From: Lewinellaceae bacterium
GTDB taxonomy: Bacteria > Bacteroidota > Bacteroidia > Chitinophagales > Saprospiraceae
Length of the DNA: 64,000 bases
Direction of reading: 5' to 3'
Assembly: GCA_016711435.1 (NCBI GenBank)
Contig: JADJSY010000012.1
Location: forward strand, 1 to 64,000
Positions 17,248-26,812 of the stretch are shown in pieces. The first letter of the stretch is position 1, and every line of letters starts with the position of its first letter. The notes under the pieces are model-generated. The model ran no database searches. It saw only the letters and a list, made by a program, of their open reading frames with translations, and was not told where the DNA came from. The translations under genes and the position numbers were made by a program.

Positions 17248-20200
17248 CTACGCTCCCCACCCGAATTTCACCTGCAACTGCTCCGATATTTTCCGCACCA
17301 CCTCGTTCCAGGCTTTGTCCTTTTTGGGATAATCTTCTACCGGAACGCCGTCTTTGGGCAGGCACACTAATTTTCCGATGGGCGTCATATTCCAGATGCA
17401 ATCGCGCACAATGACAGGGATAATGAGCGCATCGCCTGCGTTGTGGCGATCCATTGCGCGGGCGAATTCGACCTCTTTGATGTAAGAAGAGGCCAAAAAA
17501 TCGACGCTAACCAGCAGAACGATGATATCCGCAATCGCCAACTGTGCTTTTACCGTTTTGTCTAATTCCCCGCCTGCGCCGATTTGTTCGTTTTCCCAGA
17601 CCTCCACATCGTCTTTCCAGTTGAGCGTTTCCAGCCATTTGCGCAGGTCATTTTTGTGGTCGCGGTCTTCCTGGGCGTAGGAGATAAAAAATTTGGGCGT
17701 CATATCTTTTTTTCCACTTTGGCATATTTTTAAAATGGGTACCTGCTTTTGGCAACCCGGGCAAAAAGCCTTTTCTTCACCTGTCGACCTTAGTTTTTCA
17801 ACGGCAGCGCGGTCAAGCGCGGCATCACATTCCGGGCAAAACAGGATTTTCCGCGCCTCCATGTCCTGATTAACCACCTCGAACACAGTATCGATCACAA
17901 ACTCGCAGAGGCCGGTTGCCTGCTCGCCCGCAACGGCGATACGGATTTCTTTTTTGGTGTAATCGGCTTGTATAAATGCCTGTGTTCCAGCCTTTTCTAT
18001 TAAAATACCGGAACGCCAGTATTGGCCGTTCGGCGCGTATTCGCTGAGCCGCACAATGGCGCGGGCAATGACGCCCCGGTGCAAAAACGGGTAGGAAAAA
18101 CCGTACCGAAACGCATGCGGCTGGTTCCACACAATGGTATCCGGTTTTTCAACGGGCAAAAACTGCGGCGCGATAAAAGCGCCCGGCTGCCCCGGCACAG
18201 CGAAGCAGATTTCAAAATTGCGCATCAGTTCGAGGAAAATATCCACTTCCTGATCGTTGCGGAAGCGGAATGCCGTGTCGAATTGCTGCGGAATATTGTG
18301 GGACCATTCGTCGCGCAATTGCTGGTCGGTGAAGGCTCCGCCGTTTTTTTCCACTTCCTTGTTCAGCACGCGGTAGATGATTTCCGTGGCCCAGACGGGG
18401 TCGAGAATGACCATTTCCCGCAGGGTTTTGTGTTGCGGAAAGTGCAGCAAAACGCCGATTTCAGTCAAAAAAGCGCTGAGTTTTTCGGGTGCATCGGCGC
18501 TCAACTGGTGTTTCTGACAGATGTCGAGGTAGGTGTCGTATTTGATGTAGGGTTGTTTGGACGCCAGCGCTTCCAGTTCGCGGCGCACGGCAATCCAGTT
18601 GGCCGGCATATCATAACCGATCAGGTCTTTCAGGCCGGGCGCGGCGTGGTATTGTTCCAGCAGTTTTTCCTGCAGTCGATCAATATCCGTACCGGTGGCG
18701 GCGCTCACTTCGCAAAAATCGCGCACGTTGTATTTGGGTACAAAATCCTTTTGATTGAGCGGTTCGCGGCCCTGTTCCACCTTGTTCTGCACCATCAGAA
18801 CCGGGCTTCCGGCGGAGAGCATTTTTACATTTTGCAGCCAGTATTCGTGGGTGAAATTGCGGTCGTGGTCGTCGCGATCGGGGTGTTGGAGCGCGTCCTC
18901 CTGCGCGGTCTTGTCCCAGACCAGCATGTATAAAGCCCTGGTAGTCAGGAAGAACCGATGCGTATTGTGGTACACTTCCTGTCCGCCGAAATCCCAGACG
19001 TTGATTTTCAGGCTGCGGCCGTCGGGCAGTTTCACGGGCCATGATTTGATACGTACGCCGTGGGTGGAGTTTTCACCGGGATCGAAATTTTCACCGGCCA
19101 GCACTTTGGACAGGGAGGTTTTGCCGACGCGGCCGTTGCCCACAAAAATGAGTTTGGCTTCGTTGACGCGGCCTTCCGTGCCTTCTTTTTCGAGTTGTTC
19201 GATGCGGGTGCGGGCGGCATCGCGGTGTGTGCCGAGCTGCGTTTTGTTTTGGTATTCCTGGTAGGCGGCGATCGTGTTGGCCGTATCGGCGGACTTCCAA
19301 AGTTCGGCTTCAGCGGCTTCGAGACCGGCCAGTATTTTTTCCACTTCTGTGCGGTGCGCACCGGCGGGAAAGGTAGTCATGTAAGACTGAATGGAAGAGA
19401 GGTTCGGATTTTTCCGAATGTTTTCAAAAAGCGCTTCTTCCTGCTCCAACAGGCGAAGGTCGGAAATATTACGCTGCGCTTCGTTGTTGTAAATACCTGA
19501 TTTTGTTTCTTTTAAGTAGTTTTCATAAGCGGCTATGGTGCAGATGGCAAGGGTTTTTTTCCAAAGGTTTTCTTCCGCTATCACCGTACCGGCGGCTTCA
19601 GCCGCCGGTTGCTGTGCGCTTTTCACGGTGCCGAATTTCTTAGAAAATTGCTGTTGTTTGCTTTCCAAATCCTGCACGGCCTTTTGCAGTTCTTTTTCTT
19701 TTTCCCGCTTCTTTTCCAGGGAGGTTTCAGACAAATATACTTTACGAAGCGCTTCTATTTGGGCTATTTGCTGCGTAATATCATCCAGCAATTCCTTTTC
19801 TGCTTCGCTGCGGGTTTTGGTGTTGGGTTGCAGGGAAAATTGAGAAAGATCGAGATCAGAGGACTTGAGGTTTTTAAGTAATTCGAGTATCGTATAATTA
19901 ATCCGGTTGATTTCTCTGGAATCCGCAGGGGCGGAAATGCCGCTTACCTGCCTTTTGTATATCTCTTGCCATCGGCTTGCCTGTAACGTAAAATCATCCC
20001 AAATTTGACTTTCCGGTTTAATGATCTGCTGCAATTCATCTATGGTTTCTTGTGTCTTTCCCTGCGCAATTTTTTCCTGTAGCCCCATCATCGTTATCTG
20101 AAAAATCAATTCCTGATCGTCCTGAGTGCCCGGCGCTCCTGCTTCCGGCGGTTCCGCTCCTGCTTCTTGTTCCAGCCCAACTGGAGGCGGCGACATGGCT

Positions 20201-21426
20201 CCTCCAATATTCCTTTCCGCCCGAGGTTCTATCAAAAACTCCCCGCCCTCATCACCTGCAATGGATAAGGAACTCGCCAGGGCGCCGTGCAGAATGGAAG
20301 ACAATTCGCGCGCGCTCACTTCACCTAATGTATTGTTTTTCAACCAGTTGGTCAGGTGCGGTGTAAAACGTGCGTCCCAATCCGCGCCCACCCGGTACAA
20401 AGCCCAACGCGATGCGAAAGCAGCGCGTTCGGATTCTATGCCCCGCGTCTGGCTGAACTGTCGGGACTGCAGGTGATTGTCCACGATCAGCAGTACGTGC
20501 CTGGCTTTCATGGAGGAAAACTTGGCCAGGATTTCCGGCAGCGGAATATAGGCGTTGTCATAACTCCGCAGGTCGCCTTCGGGCAGTCCGTCGCCCGTCC
20601 AGCCGTTGAAATAAACGATCACGCTGTCTTCGGCCTGGGTGGTTTTGCATAAATTTTCGAGCGCTTCAAAAATAGCCTCCCGGGTGGCTTCTTCGTTCAG
20701 CAGCCCTGTAATCGCTTGATAACCATATTTTTGCGCCAGCACCTGCGCCAGGTCCCGGCATTCCTGCACTGCGCCAGTGCGGGGCTGGTAATTGAACTGT
20801 GCAGGATAGTTTTCAATGACAATATTGAGCAGGTGTTTTTTGCTTTCAGCGCGCTGGGTATTTTTAGTGAAGTCGTCGAAGAAGGCGCGGATGGACTGGA
20901 TGCCCTGGAGCGCAATTTCGAGGGGCGGCGATTTCAGCGGATTGTTATTGAGTTTGATGTCTTTCAGCAGCGGGAGTTCGGCGATTTCAGGGGGCAGGGT
21001 TTCGATCCGGCAATCGTTCAAATGCAGCGTTTCCAGTTCTTTTAACAGTCGAATACCGGCAGGTAAACGGGCTATTTTATTACCGCTCAAATGCAGCGTT
21101 TGCAACAGCGGCAATTCCAGCAATTCGGGAGGAAACTCGCTGAACCGATTGCTTTGCAAGTCCAGCAGCGTCAGTTTCCGGAAAGAGGCCAGTCCAAAAC
21201 CCGTTATCAGTTCATTTTGAGAAAAGTATAAATTTTCCAGGTTGGCGCAGAGGCTCATTTCTCGTGGAACAGACTGGAATTTATTTTCCCAGAGGTTCAG
21301 AACGGTCAGTTTCGGGGCAATCTGTGTAAAATTGGGCGGCAACGCGTTCAGCCCCATCTGGCTCAGGTCGAGCCGGGTGCTTCCATTTTTGAGCGCTTCT
21401 TCGATGCGGGTTGCTGCTGCTTCCAT
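17248..21426 (-). CDS. LRR / pseudo-caspase / EAD / ROC-COR / TIR multidomain protein
   Basis: 1392 residues from ATG 21426, 11 nt after the GNAT stop; an ATG at 21465 would overlap that gene. In order: leucine-rich repeats (15-177); caspase-like fold (198-357) where the usual YYAGHG reads VYFNGWT and DSCFSG reads DNHLQS, so both catalytic His and Cys are absent; EAD11-like helical domain (437-522); coiled coil (537-597); three W-x-x-x-Y repeats (620-747); ROC GTPase (755-932) with GNGRVGKTS, WDFGGQE and NKVE in place of NKxD; COR (937-1187); CPEC/CPGC zinc ribbon (C1197, C1200, C1222, C1225); TIR (1242-1387) with FFISYAQED and a SSYIKEVEF Glu region. LRRs would sense a ligand, ROC-COR act as a switch, and TIR be the effector, probably an NADase. 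The conflict-system role is inferred from the domains. Confidence 0.88.
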   Translation of the reverse strand: MEAAATRIEEALKNGSTRLDLSQMGLNALPPNFTQIAPKLTVLNLWENKFQSVPREMSLCANLENLYFSQNELITGFGLASFRKLTLLDLQSNRFSEFPPELLELPLLQTLHLSGNKIARLPAGIRLLKELETLHLNDCRIETLPPEIAELPLLKDIKLNNNPLKSPPLEIALQGIQSIRAFFDDFTKNTQRAESKKHLLNIVIENYPAQFNYQPRTGAVQECRDLAQVLAQKYGYQAITGLLNEEATREAIFEALENLCKTTQAEDSVIVYFNGWTGDGLPEGDLRSYDNAYIPLPEILAKFSSMKARHVLLIVDNHLQSRQFSQTRGIESERAAFASRWALYRVGADWDARFTPHLTNWLKNNTLGEVSARELSSILHGALASSLSIAGDEGGEFLIEPRAERNIGGAMSPPPVGLEQEAGAEPPEAGAPGTQDDQELIFQITMMGLQEKIAQGKTQETIDELQQIIKPESQIWDDFTLQASRWQEIYKRQVSGISAPADSREINRINYTILELLKNLKSSDLDLSQFSLQPNTKTRSEAEKELLDDITQQIAQIEALRKVYLSETSLEKKREKEKELQKAVQDLESKQQQFSKKFGTVKSAQQPAAEAAGTVIAEENLWKKTLAICTIAAYENYLKETKSGIYNNEAQRNISDLRLLEQEEALFENIRKNPNLSSIQSYMTTFPAGAHRTEVEKILAGLEAAEAELWKSADTANTIAAYQEYQNKTQLGTHRDAARTRIEQLEKEGTEGRVNEAKLIFVGNGRVGKTSLSKVLAGENFDPGENSTHGVRIKSWPVKLPDGRSLKINVWDFGGQEVYHNTHRFFLTTRALYMLVWDKTAQEDALQHPDRDDHDRNFTHEYWLQNVKMLSAGSPVLMVQNKVEQGREPLNQKDFVPKYNVRDFCEVSAATGTDIDRLQEKLLEQYHAAPGLKDLIGYDMPANWIAVRRELEALASKQPYIKYDTYLDICQKHQLSADAPEKLSAFLTEIGVLLHFPQHKTLREMVILDPVWATEIIYRVLNKEVEKNGGAFTDQQLRDEWSHNIPQQFDTAFRFRNDQEVDIFLELMRNFEICFAVPGQPGAFIAPQFLPVEKPDTIVWNQPHAFRYGFSYPFLHRGVIARAIVRLSEYAPNGQYWRSGILIEKAGTQAFIQADYTKKEIRIAVAGEQATGLCEFVIDTVFEVVNQDMEARKILFCPECDAALDRAAVEKLRSTGEEKAFCPGCQKQVPILKICQSGKKDMTPKFFISYAQEDRDHKNDLRKWLETLNWKDDVEVWENEQIGAGGELDKTVKAQLAIADIIVLLVSVDFLASSYIKEVEFARAMDRHNAGDALIIPVIVRDCIWNMTPIGKLVCLPKDGVPVEDYPKKDKAWNEVVRKISEQLQVKFGWGA

Positions 21427-21437
21427 TTGCCGTATGT

Positions 21438-21998
21438 TTAGAATTCCAATATCACCACCCGCCACCGTTCCCCGCTCGTTTCATCCGGGTATTGGTGCAG
21501 GGTTTGAAAACCGACGCGTTCATGCGCCCGGATGGAGCGGGTATTCCGTTCTGCTACTTCTGTGATGGTAAAATCATATTTTTCCCGGTATACTTCCTTC
21601 ATTTTCAAATACATACCATCAAAAATGCCTTGACCGCGGTACCCATCGGCCACACAAATCTGTCCCATGACAAACCAGCGTGGATTCGCGCGCAGGGCTT
21701 TGTTTTCCCATTGAAGTTCATCCAGCATGGCAAACATAGGCAGTAACACCGGAACTTCAGCGGCAAATTCCCGGGGCATTACCAGCGCGTATCCTACGAC
21801 CTGCTCGCCGGCTTTGGCAATGATGGCCGGCGCCGTCCGGTTCATACGCAACAGTACTTCCGGGTCGTGTTTAACGGTCAGGAATCCTTGTTCCCGCATG
21901 GTATCGGCGCCGAGCACAGAAGCGTGATTCAGGGCCTGCAAATCCAGGATTTGTTGTACTTCTTCATCGCGGCTGACGGTGGTGTAATGCACGAACAT
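21438..21998 (-). CDS. GNAT family N-acetyltransferase
   Basis: 186 residues. The acetyl-CoA fold shows in VQQILDLQALNHASVLG, TAPAIIAKAGEQVVGYALVM, the pyrophosphate loop QICVADGYRGQGIFDGMYLK (Q/R-x-x-G-x-G/A) and ERNTRSIRAHERVGFQTLHQ. No signal peptide. The acceptor is unknown. Its stop is 11 nt before the ROC-TIR gene on the same strand, so the two are probably one transcription unit. Its ATG is directly preceded by a copy of the 85-bp leader element. Confidence 0.85.
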   Translation of the reverse strand: MFVHYTTVSRDEEVQQILDLQALNHASVLGADTMREQGFLTVKHDPEVLLRMNRTAPAIIAKAGEQVVGYALVMPREFAAEVPVLLPMFAMLDELQWENKALRANPRWFVMGQICVADGYRGQGIFDGMYLKMKEVYREKYDFTITEVAERNTRSIRAHERVGFQTLHQYPDETSGERWRVVILEF

Positions 21999-21999
21999 A

Positions 22000-22090
22000 A
22001 GTAGTTATCCGTTATCCGTTATTAGTTATCAGTTATCTGTGTTGATACTCAAGTATTTGTAAAGAATTTAAGCAATACTAATTTTGCGCA
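22000..22090 (-). promoter_or_regulatory. Leader element upstream of the GNAT gene
   Basis: Copy of the dispersed leader. On the minus strand it runs from a degenerate -7 box TAGTATTG (22080-22073) through the TAACTGATAACTAATAACGG words to the GNAT ATG, 74 nt after the box. On the plus strand the same DNA reads TTTG-N19-TAATTTTG, a promoter pointing at the AhpD-like gene. Confidence 0.6.
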
Positions 22091-22187
22091 TCTAATTCGT
22101 AAAAACGGAACAAAGTAAAGGTTTTTTGCCAAAACAACGATCTTGCCTTCTCTCACCTCTCACTTCTCACCTCTCACTTCTAAATAT

Positions 22188-22784
22188 ATGTCTTTGGTTG
22201 CCCCCCTTCCTCCCGACCACGATCCCGAAGTTGCCGAACTGGCGCGTTTTTTTAACGAGACCCTCGGATTCTGCCCCAATTCGGTGCTCACCATGCAACG
22301 CCGCCCGGCCATTGCGAAGGCATTTATCGGCTTGAACAAAGCAGTGATGGAGAATCAGGGGCGTGTAAGCAGCGATTTAAAACGCCTGATCGGTTATTTG
22401 GCTTCTCTCTCGGCGGGTTGTCAATATTGCCAGGCCCATACCATCCGGGCTGCGGAGCGATACGGGGCGGAAGCCGATAAACTCGCACATATCTGGGAAT
22501 ACCGCAGCCACCCGGCCTTCTCCGATGCCGAACGCGCTGCGCTCGATTTTGCAGTCGCCGCTTCCGCTGTACCCAACGGTGTGGATGCCGCCATTGCCGA
22601 ACGCCTTCACCGGCACTGGGATGATGGAGAAATTGTGGAAATTTTGGGCGTGGTTGCGCTTTTTGGCTATCTCAATCGCTGGAATGACAGCATGGGCACC
22701 GCGTTGGAAGGGCCGGCCCGGGAAGACGGAATGCGTTTTCTCAGCAGGCAGGGCTGGTCAGGCGGGAAACACGTTGGTGTTTAG
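22188..22784 (+). CDS. AhpD-like / carboxymuconolactone decarboxylase family protein
   Basis: 198 residues from ATG 22188, which follows a CTCACCTCTCACTTCTC word stretch (22150-22181). The family motif is SAGCQYCQAHTIRAAERYG, a CxxC with downstream His as in AhpD-type peroxidases that relieve peroxide stress. Helical throughout (RAALDFAVAASAVPNG, IVEILGVVALFGYLNRWNDS). The C-terminus (REDGMRFLSRQGWSGGKH) is typical of the larger subgroup. Cytoplasmic. Likely transcribed from the plus-strand promoter in the 22000-22090 element. Confidence 0.85.
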   Translation: MSLVAPLPPDHDPEVAELARFFNETLGFCPNSVLTMQRRPAIAKAFIGLNKAVMENQGRVSSDLKRLIGYLASLSAGCQYCQAHTIRAAERYGAEADKLAHIWEYRSHPAFSDAERAALDFAVAASAVPNGVDAAIAERLHRHWDDGEIVEILGVVALFGYLNRWNDSMGTALEGPAREDGMRFLSRQGWSGGKHVGV

Positions 22785-23061
22785 TGTATGGTGTTTGGTG
22801 TTTGGTGTTTGGTGTTTCGGGCGCTTCGCCTTTGGCATCCGTGGGTGTTTTCGCCTAGACTACTCATGGATGCCAAACACCATCCACGATTACAGGCCCG
22901 AACAACCCACGCCAAAATCCAACCAAATGCCAAAGGCGAAGCGCCCGAAACACTAAACACCACACACTAAACACGATTCACGATTACAGGCCTGAAAAAC
23001 CAGACCTAAAATCCAACCAAATACCAAACGGGACGCCTCTCACTTCTCACCCTCTCACTTC
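22785..23061. repeat. Word-type inverted repeat (GTGTTTGG family)
   Basis: Starts at the AhpD stop. GTGTTTGGTGTTTGGTGTTT plus CGGGCGCTTCGCCTTTGGCA (22782-22840) pair with TGCCAAAGGCGAAGCGCCCG and AAACACTAAACACC words (22926-22978). 22979-23061 adds ATTCACGATTACAGGCCTG and CTCACTTCTCACC words up to the stop of the convergent DUF4249 gene. Confidence 0.8.
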
Positions 23062-23901
23062 TCACTTCTGAATAATGGTTGTGTCCCGATCATACACCAA
23101 ACAGGTAAAAATCCCCAACGGATTGGCGGTTCCGCTTACATTACTTTTGATCTGGGAAGGTTGCGCGAACGGATTGAGGCTGCCTGCAACGGCCAGTTGA
23201 TAACTCTCTGCGTAGTCATAATATTCCTTAGAAATGTGGAAAATCGTATTGAAAACGGTGTCGCCTTCTGTCACGTCATAGCCCGTTCCGAAAGCGATCA
23301 GGGCATTGGTGGAAATACGGTCGTTGACCAGAAAATCCTGTTCCGGAAAACTATCCAATGAAGCGTAATGCAGCATCCGGCGGTAATAATTCTCGCGGCT
23401 GAGGTCGTCGGTTATGTAGGTCAGCACACGCGCCAGCGTATCGCGGTCGGGACTAAAGTTGACCACGATGCTGTCGATGGGAACCGCAGGCAGCATGGAG
23501 GCGCGCCCGGTGATATTGCCGCCGTTTTCCAGTACCACATTCAGCACGTATTCGATCCCTGGCGTGGCAGGTACGATATTCCTGCCGACGTAATTGAAGA
23601 TTTTCAGCGGACTGCTTTCAAAGGTAAATTGATTCACCAGCGTATCGGTGCGGCCATTGTAACTGATGGTCACAAATGCGTTTTGCAAGAGGGTTTTATC
23701 TAGAAAACTGGAATCGAGTCCGAAAGGATCGAAAAAACTGTAACTCTGGGTGAGCAGCATCCGGAACGGTTTGCCGGGTTCGAGGTAGCACTCCACCACC
23801 GGCTGGCGGGGGTAATCGGGCAAATCGATATCCACGTCCTTCGTGAGGTTGCAGGCTGTCAGAAATGCGATGGCTGCGACAAATAAGATATATTTCTTCA
23901 T
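23062..23901 (-). CDS. DUF4249 lipoprotein
   Basis: 279 residues. Lipobox FLTAC (Cys 17) after MKKYILFVAAIAFL predicts an outer-membrane or periplasmic lipoprotein. The DUF4249 (PF14054) pattern follows: QPVVECYLEPGKPFRMLLTQ, NAFVTISYNGRTDTL, Y-x-L-x-V beta strands and YQLAVAGSLNPFAQPSQIKS at the end. These proteins sit next to TonB-dependent receptors and are thought to work with them as the surface partner, as SusD does for SusC. It starts 3 nt after the receptor stop, so the two form one operon. Confidence 0.9.
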   Translation of the reverse strand: MKKYILFVAAIAFLTACNLTKDVDIDLPDYPRQPVVECYLEPGKPFRMLLTQSYSFFDPFGLDSSFLDKTLLQNAFVTISYNGRTDTLVNQFTFESSPLKIFNYVGRNIVPATPGIEYVLNVVLENGGNITGRASMLPAVPIDSIVVNFSPDRDTLARVLTYITDDLSRENYYRRMLHYASLDSFPEQDFLVNDRISTNALIAFGTGYDVTEGDTVFNTIFHISKEYYDYAESYQLAVAGSLNPFAQPSQIKSNVSGTANPLGIFTCLVYDRDTTIIQK

Positions 23902-23904
23902 GAT

Positions 23905-26219
23905 TCAGAACTTAAAATTCCAGGTGATAGATGGCAAAATAGGGAAGAGCGAAACCTGTTTGGCCTGCAGCGCTACGGGGATGTCGCCCAGTTGTGTCGT
24001 TTCATATTCCGGTTCGATGTAAATAAAATAAGGGTTTCGGCGATCCGTCGCGTTGTACACGCTCAGAGTCAGGTCGTTTTCAAGGCGTTTTGTTCTAAAT
24101 TTCCAGACAACACCGAGGTCGGCCCGCATATAAGCCGGGTAGCGGAAGAATTGCGGTCGCCGTACACGGGCACCACGGTTTGAAACTGCTCGCCCGGCAC
24201 CCCGCCGATGGAATAACGCCCGATAGGCAGCCAGGAAACGTAGCCGGAAGTGTACACCCAGGTGGCGGTAATTTGCCAGCGCCGGTTGATGTTCCAAAGG
24301 GCGACCACACTGAGGTTGTGGCGCGTATCAAAACGGGGAGAAAAGTAGCGTCCGCCGTTGATTTCCGGGAAATCGCCGCGTTTTGCCCAGGCCAGGGTGT
24401 AACCGATCCAGCCGGTGAGTTTGCCTTCCTTTTTTTCGATTTCGATTTCCAGGGGACTGAAGGCGTAACCGCGACCGATGCTCAGTTCTTTTTCCAGTTC
24501 ATCGTTGCCGAAAATTTCAGCGCCGTCGATAAAATCGACCTGGTTTTGCAGCCATTTGTACCAGGCTTCCCAGGTCACCAGCAGCTTGTCGCCGATGAGG
24601 TAAGAAGTTCCGATGGCTACCTGGTCGCTGATTTCGGGTTTGATTGTTTCCGTGCTGGGGTACCAGATATCGGTCGGCAAAGAGAGACCGCTGCTGGCCA
24701 GCAGGTGAACGTACTGGCTCATGCGGGAGTAGGAGGCTTTGAGCGAGAGATTGTCGTTCACCGTGAAATTGGCGGCTGCGCGCGGCTCCAGGTTGGCGTA
24801 AAAAGCAGGCTTGTTTTGCCAGGCCGAGACGCGGGCGCCGTAACTCAATTTCAGCCGGTCCGTCACCGCCCATTCGTCGTTGACATATACGCCGTATTCC
24901 ATGCCGTTGAAATCCTGTCCCGCTTCAAAGCTGACCTGTCCGTCGTCGCTGCCCGCTTTCAGGCGGCCAACGATAAAGTCGTGGTACGTGGCATTGGCGC
25001 CGAAGCGCACCGTGTGCCGGTTCGTCGGCTGGTAGTAAAAATCGACTTTGGTATTGGCGTCTTTTATGTTGGAGCCGAGTTTGAAAGAAAATCCCTGAAG
25101 GATATTTTCAATGCGGTAGCGGTAATCGGAAAAAGTAAAGGTGGTGTTGGCGAACAATTTGGGGCTGAAAATGTGGTTCCAACGCGCGGTGCCCGTAGTA
25201 TTGCCCCAATCGAAGCGGAAATCGAAGGTCTCGTTGTTAAATCCGAATACGTCTCGCCCGAAATAGCCGCTCAGGAACAGCCGGTCTTTTTCCGACAGGG
25301 TAAAATTGACTTTGGTATTCAGGTCATAGAAATAATAATCGGGAATGGGATTGTAGTCCTCTTTGCCTTCGTTCGCCTTGTTGATAGCCCTGGTAATAAT
25401 GTCGGCGTAGGTGCGGCGCCCGCTCACCACAAAAGAAGATTTGTCCTTTTGAATGGGGCCTTCCAGGGTCAGCCGGCTCGAAATGAGGCCCAGGCCGCCC
25501 GATCCGCTGAATTTCTGGTTGTTGCCCTCTTTCATTCGCACGTCGATCACCGAAGACAGGCGACCGCCGTATTGCGCCGGAAAGCCGCCTTTGTACACTT
25601 TGACGTCTTTGACGGCGTCTGAATTGAAGGTGCTGAAAAAACCGAACAGGTGGTTTGCGTTATACACCACGGCTTCGTCCAGCACGATCAGGTTCTGGTC
25701 GCCGCCGCCGCCGCGCACAAACAGGCCGGTGGTGCCTTCCGAACCGGCGGCAATGCCGGGTTTGAGTTGCAGGATTTTGATAATGTCCGTTTCCCCGAAC
25801 AAGGCGGGCAGCGCTTTCACTTCTTTGGTGCCGATGGTGGCTACCGACATCTCGGTGCTCCGCCTTTTTTCGTCCAGTGCATTGGCTTTGATGACGACCT
25901 CGTTGAGCAGGGAGCCTACCGGTTGCAGGGAAATGTTTAATTTGAGGTTGGCGGAGGGTTTAAACCGGCGCAGGGTTGTTTCGTAGCCGATGTAACTGAA
26001 GCGTAATGTGATGGAATCTTCGCCGGCAGGTAAAGAAAAGGAGTAAAATCCGTATTCATTGCTGACGTTGCCCTTGCCCAATCCGACGGCCTCGACTGTG
26101 GCGCCGATCAGCGATTCACCGTTTTGGGCGTCTTTCAACACACCGTTCACAGTCACGCTGTTCTGCGCATCGATAAGGGCTGGTACAACAAAAAATAAGG
26201 AGAGGAAGTAGTGTTTCAT
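23905..26219 (-). CDS. TonB-dependent receptor with carboxypeptidase-like N-terminal domain (frameshifted)
   Basis: About 771 residues after repair. Signal peptide MKHYFLSLFFVVPALIDAQN; CarboxypepD_reg-like domain (VTVNGVLKDAQNGESLIGAT) at 20-105; plug (KALPALFGETDIIKILQLKP, LFVRGGGGDQNLIVLDEAVV) at about 130-225; then the 22-strand barrel ending LPSITWNFKF with the terminal aromatic. The frame breaks at the GG pair 24144-24145: one more base gives NSSRYPAYMRADLGVVWKFR, joining the final segment. Imports a ligand across the outer membrane using TonB energy; the ligand is unknown. DUF4249 follows in the same operon. Confidence 0.9.
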
Positions 26220-26604
26220 GTTTTCGTATTCAGGTGATACTCGTAAATCGCTTTTCTAACAGGCGATAAAAAATATTGTTCTGCGAAGAGCGTCCAAAAA
26301 CAACTTGAAGGGAATATCATTCGACCAAGGGCGGTTTGCATTCGATTCAAAGAGGGAAACACAAGACCTTAACATTTCCTTGTATCTCCTTTATATTTGG
26401 AAAATATGGAAACGGGGAGCGGCAAACCAAATTATAGTGCGGGAGGTTTTTTCAATCAAGCAGCCGAAATAATCAACGAGCGGTAAAAACAAGTGAGTTT
26501 TCGAGCGGATGTTAAGAAACATGTTTCATCGGGTACTATAGAGAGAAAATGGAAAGGCACGCTTCCGGTATGTGTTCTATCCAGTAGGTGTGCAAAAGGG
26601 GCGC

Positions 26605-26694
26605 ATTTCAAATTGTCGTTGCGGTATATTGACGGGGTGACTTCAAGTCACCCCGTCAATAAGCATCGAGCGATTTCAAGCGACAATTTGAAAT
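26605..26694. repeat. Two-tier hairpin (ACGGGGTGAC)
   Basis: Inner perfect palindrome 26629-26659 (TTGACGGGGTGACTT, then its complement) inside outer 14-bp arms ATTTCAAATTGTCG (26605-26618) and 26681-26694. A sister stem with GTGTCGGGGTGACT is at 38868-38902. The rest of the gap (26220-26604) shows nothing identifiable. Confidence 0.75.
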
Positions 26695-26795
26695 ACACCG
26701 TGGCAAAATTAGTTTTGGCTAAATTCTATGTAAATGCTTGATTATAAACACAGATAACCAATAACTAATAACGGATAACTTCTCATGTTTCTCAT
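26687..26795 (+). promoter_or_regulatory. Promoter plus leader element of the beta-helix gene
   Basis: TTTG 26687-26690, 19-nt spacer, TAGTTTTG 26710-26717. This is followed by the leader words AAATGCTTGATTATAAACAC and GATAACCAATAACTAATAAC, and the ATG at 26813, 95 nt after the box. The -33 element lies in the outer arm of the preceding hairpin. Confidence 0.65.
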
Positions 26796-26812
26796 ATTAA
26801 ACTAAATCTTTT

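Noticed and set aside
17880..21220. Long plus-strand and alternative-frame open reading frames opposite the ROC-TIR gene
   Set aside because: They are shadows of a GC-rich coding frame, with no domain pattern or start signals.
22788..22970. Small open frames coding repeats of VFGVWCLVF or NTKHQTPNTIH
   Set aside because: They are translations of GTGTTTGG-type hairpin arms, occur in both orientations at many gaps and have no gene context.
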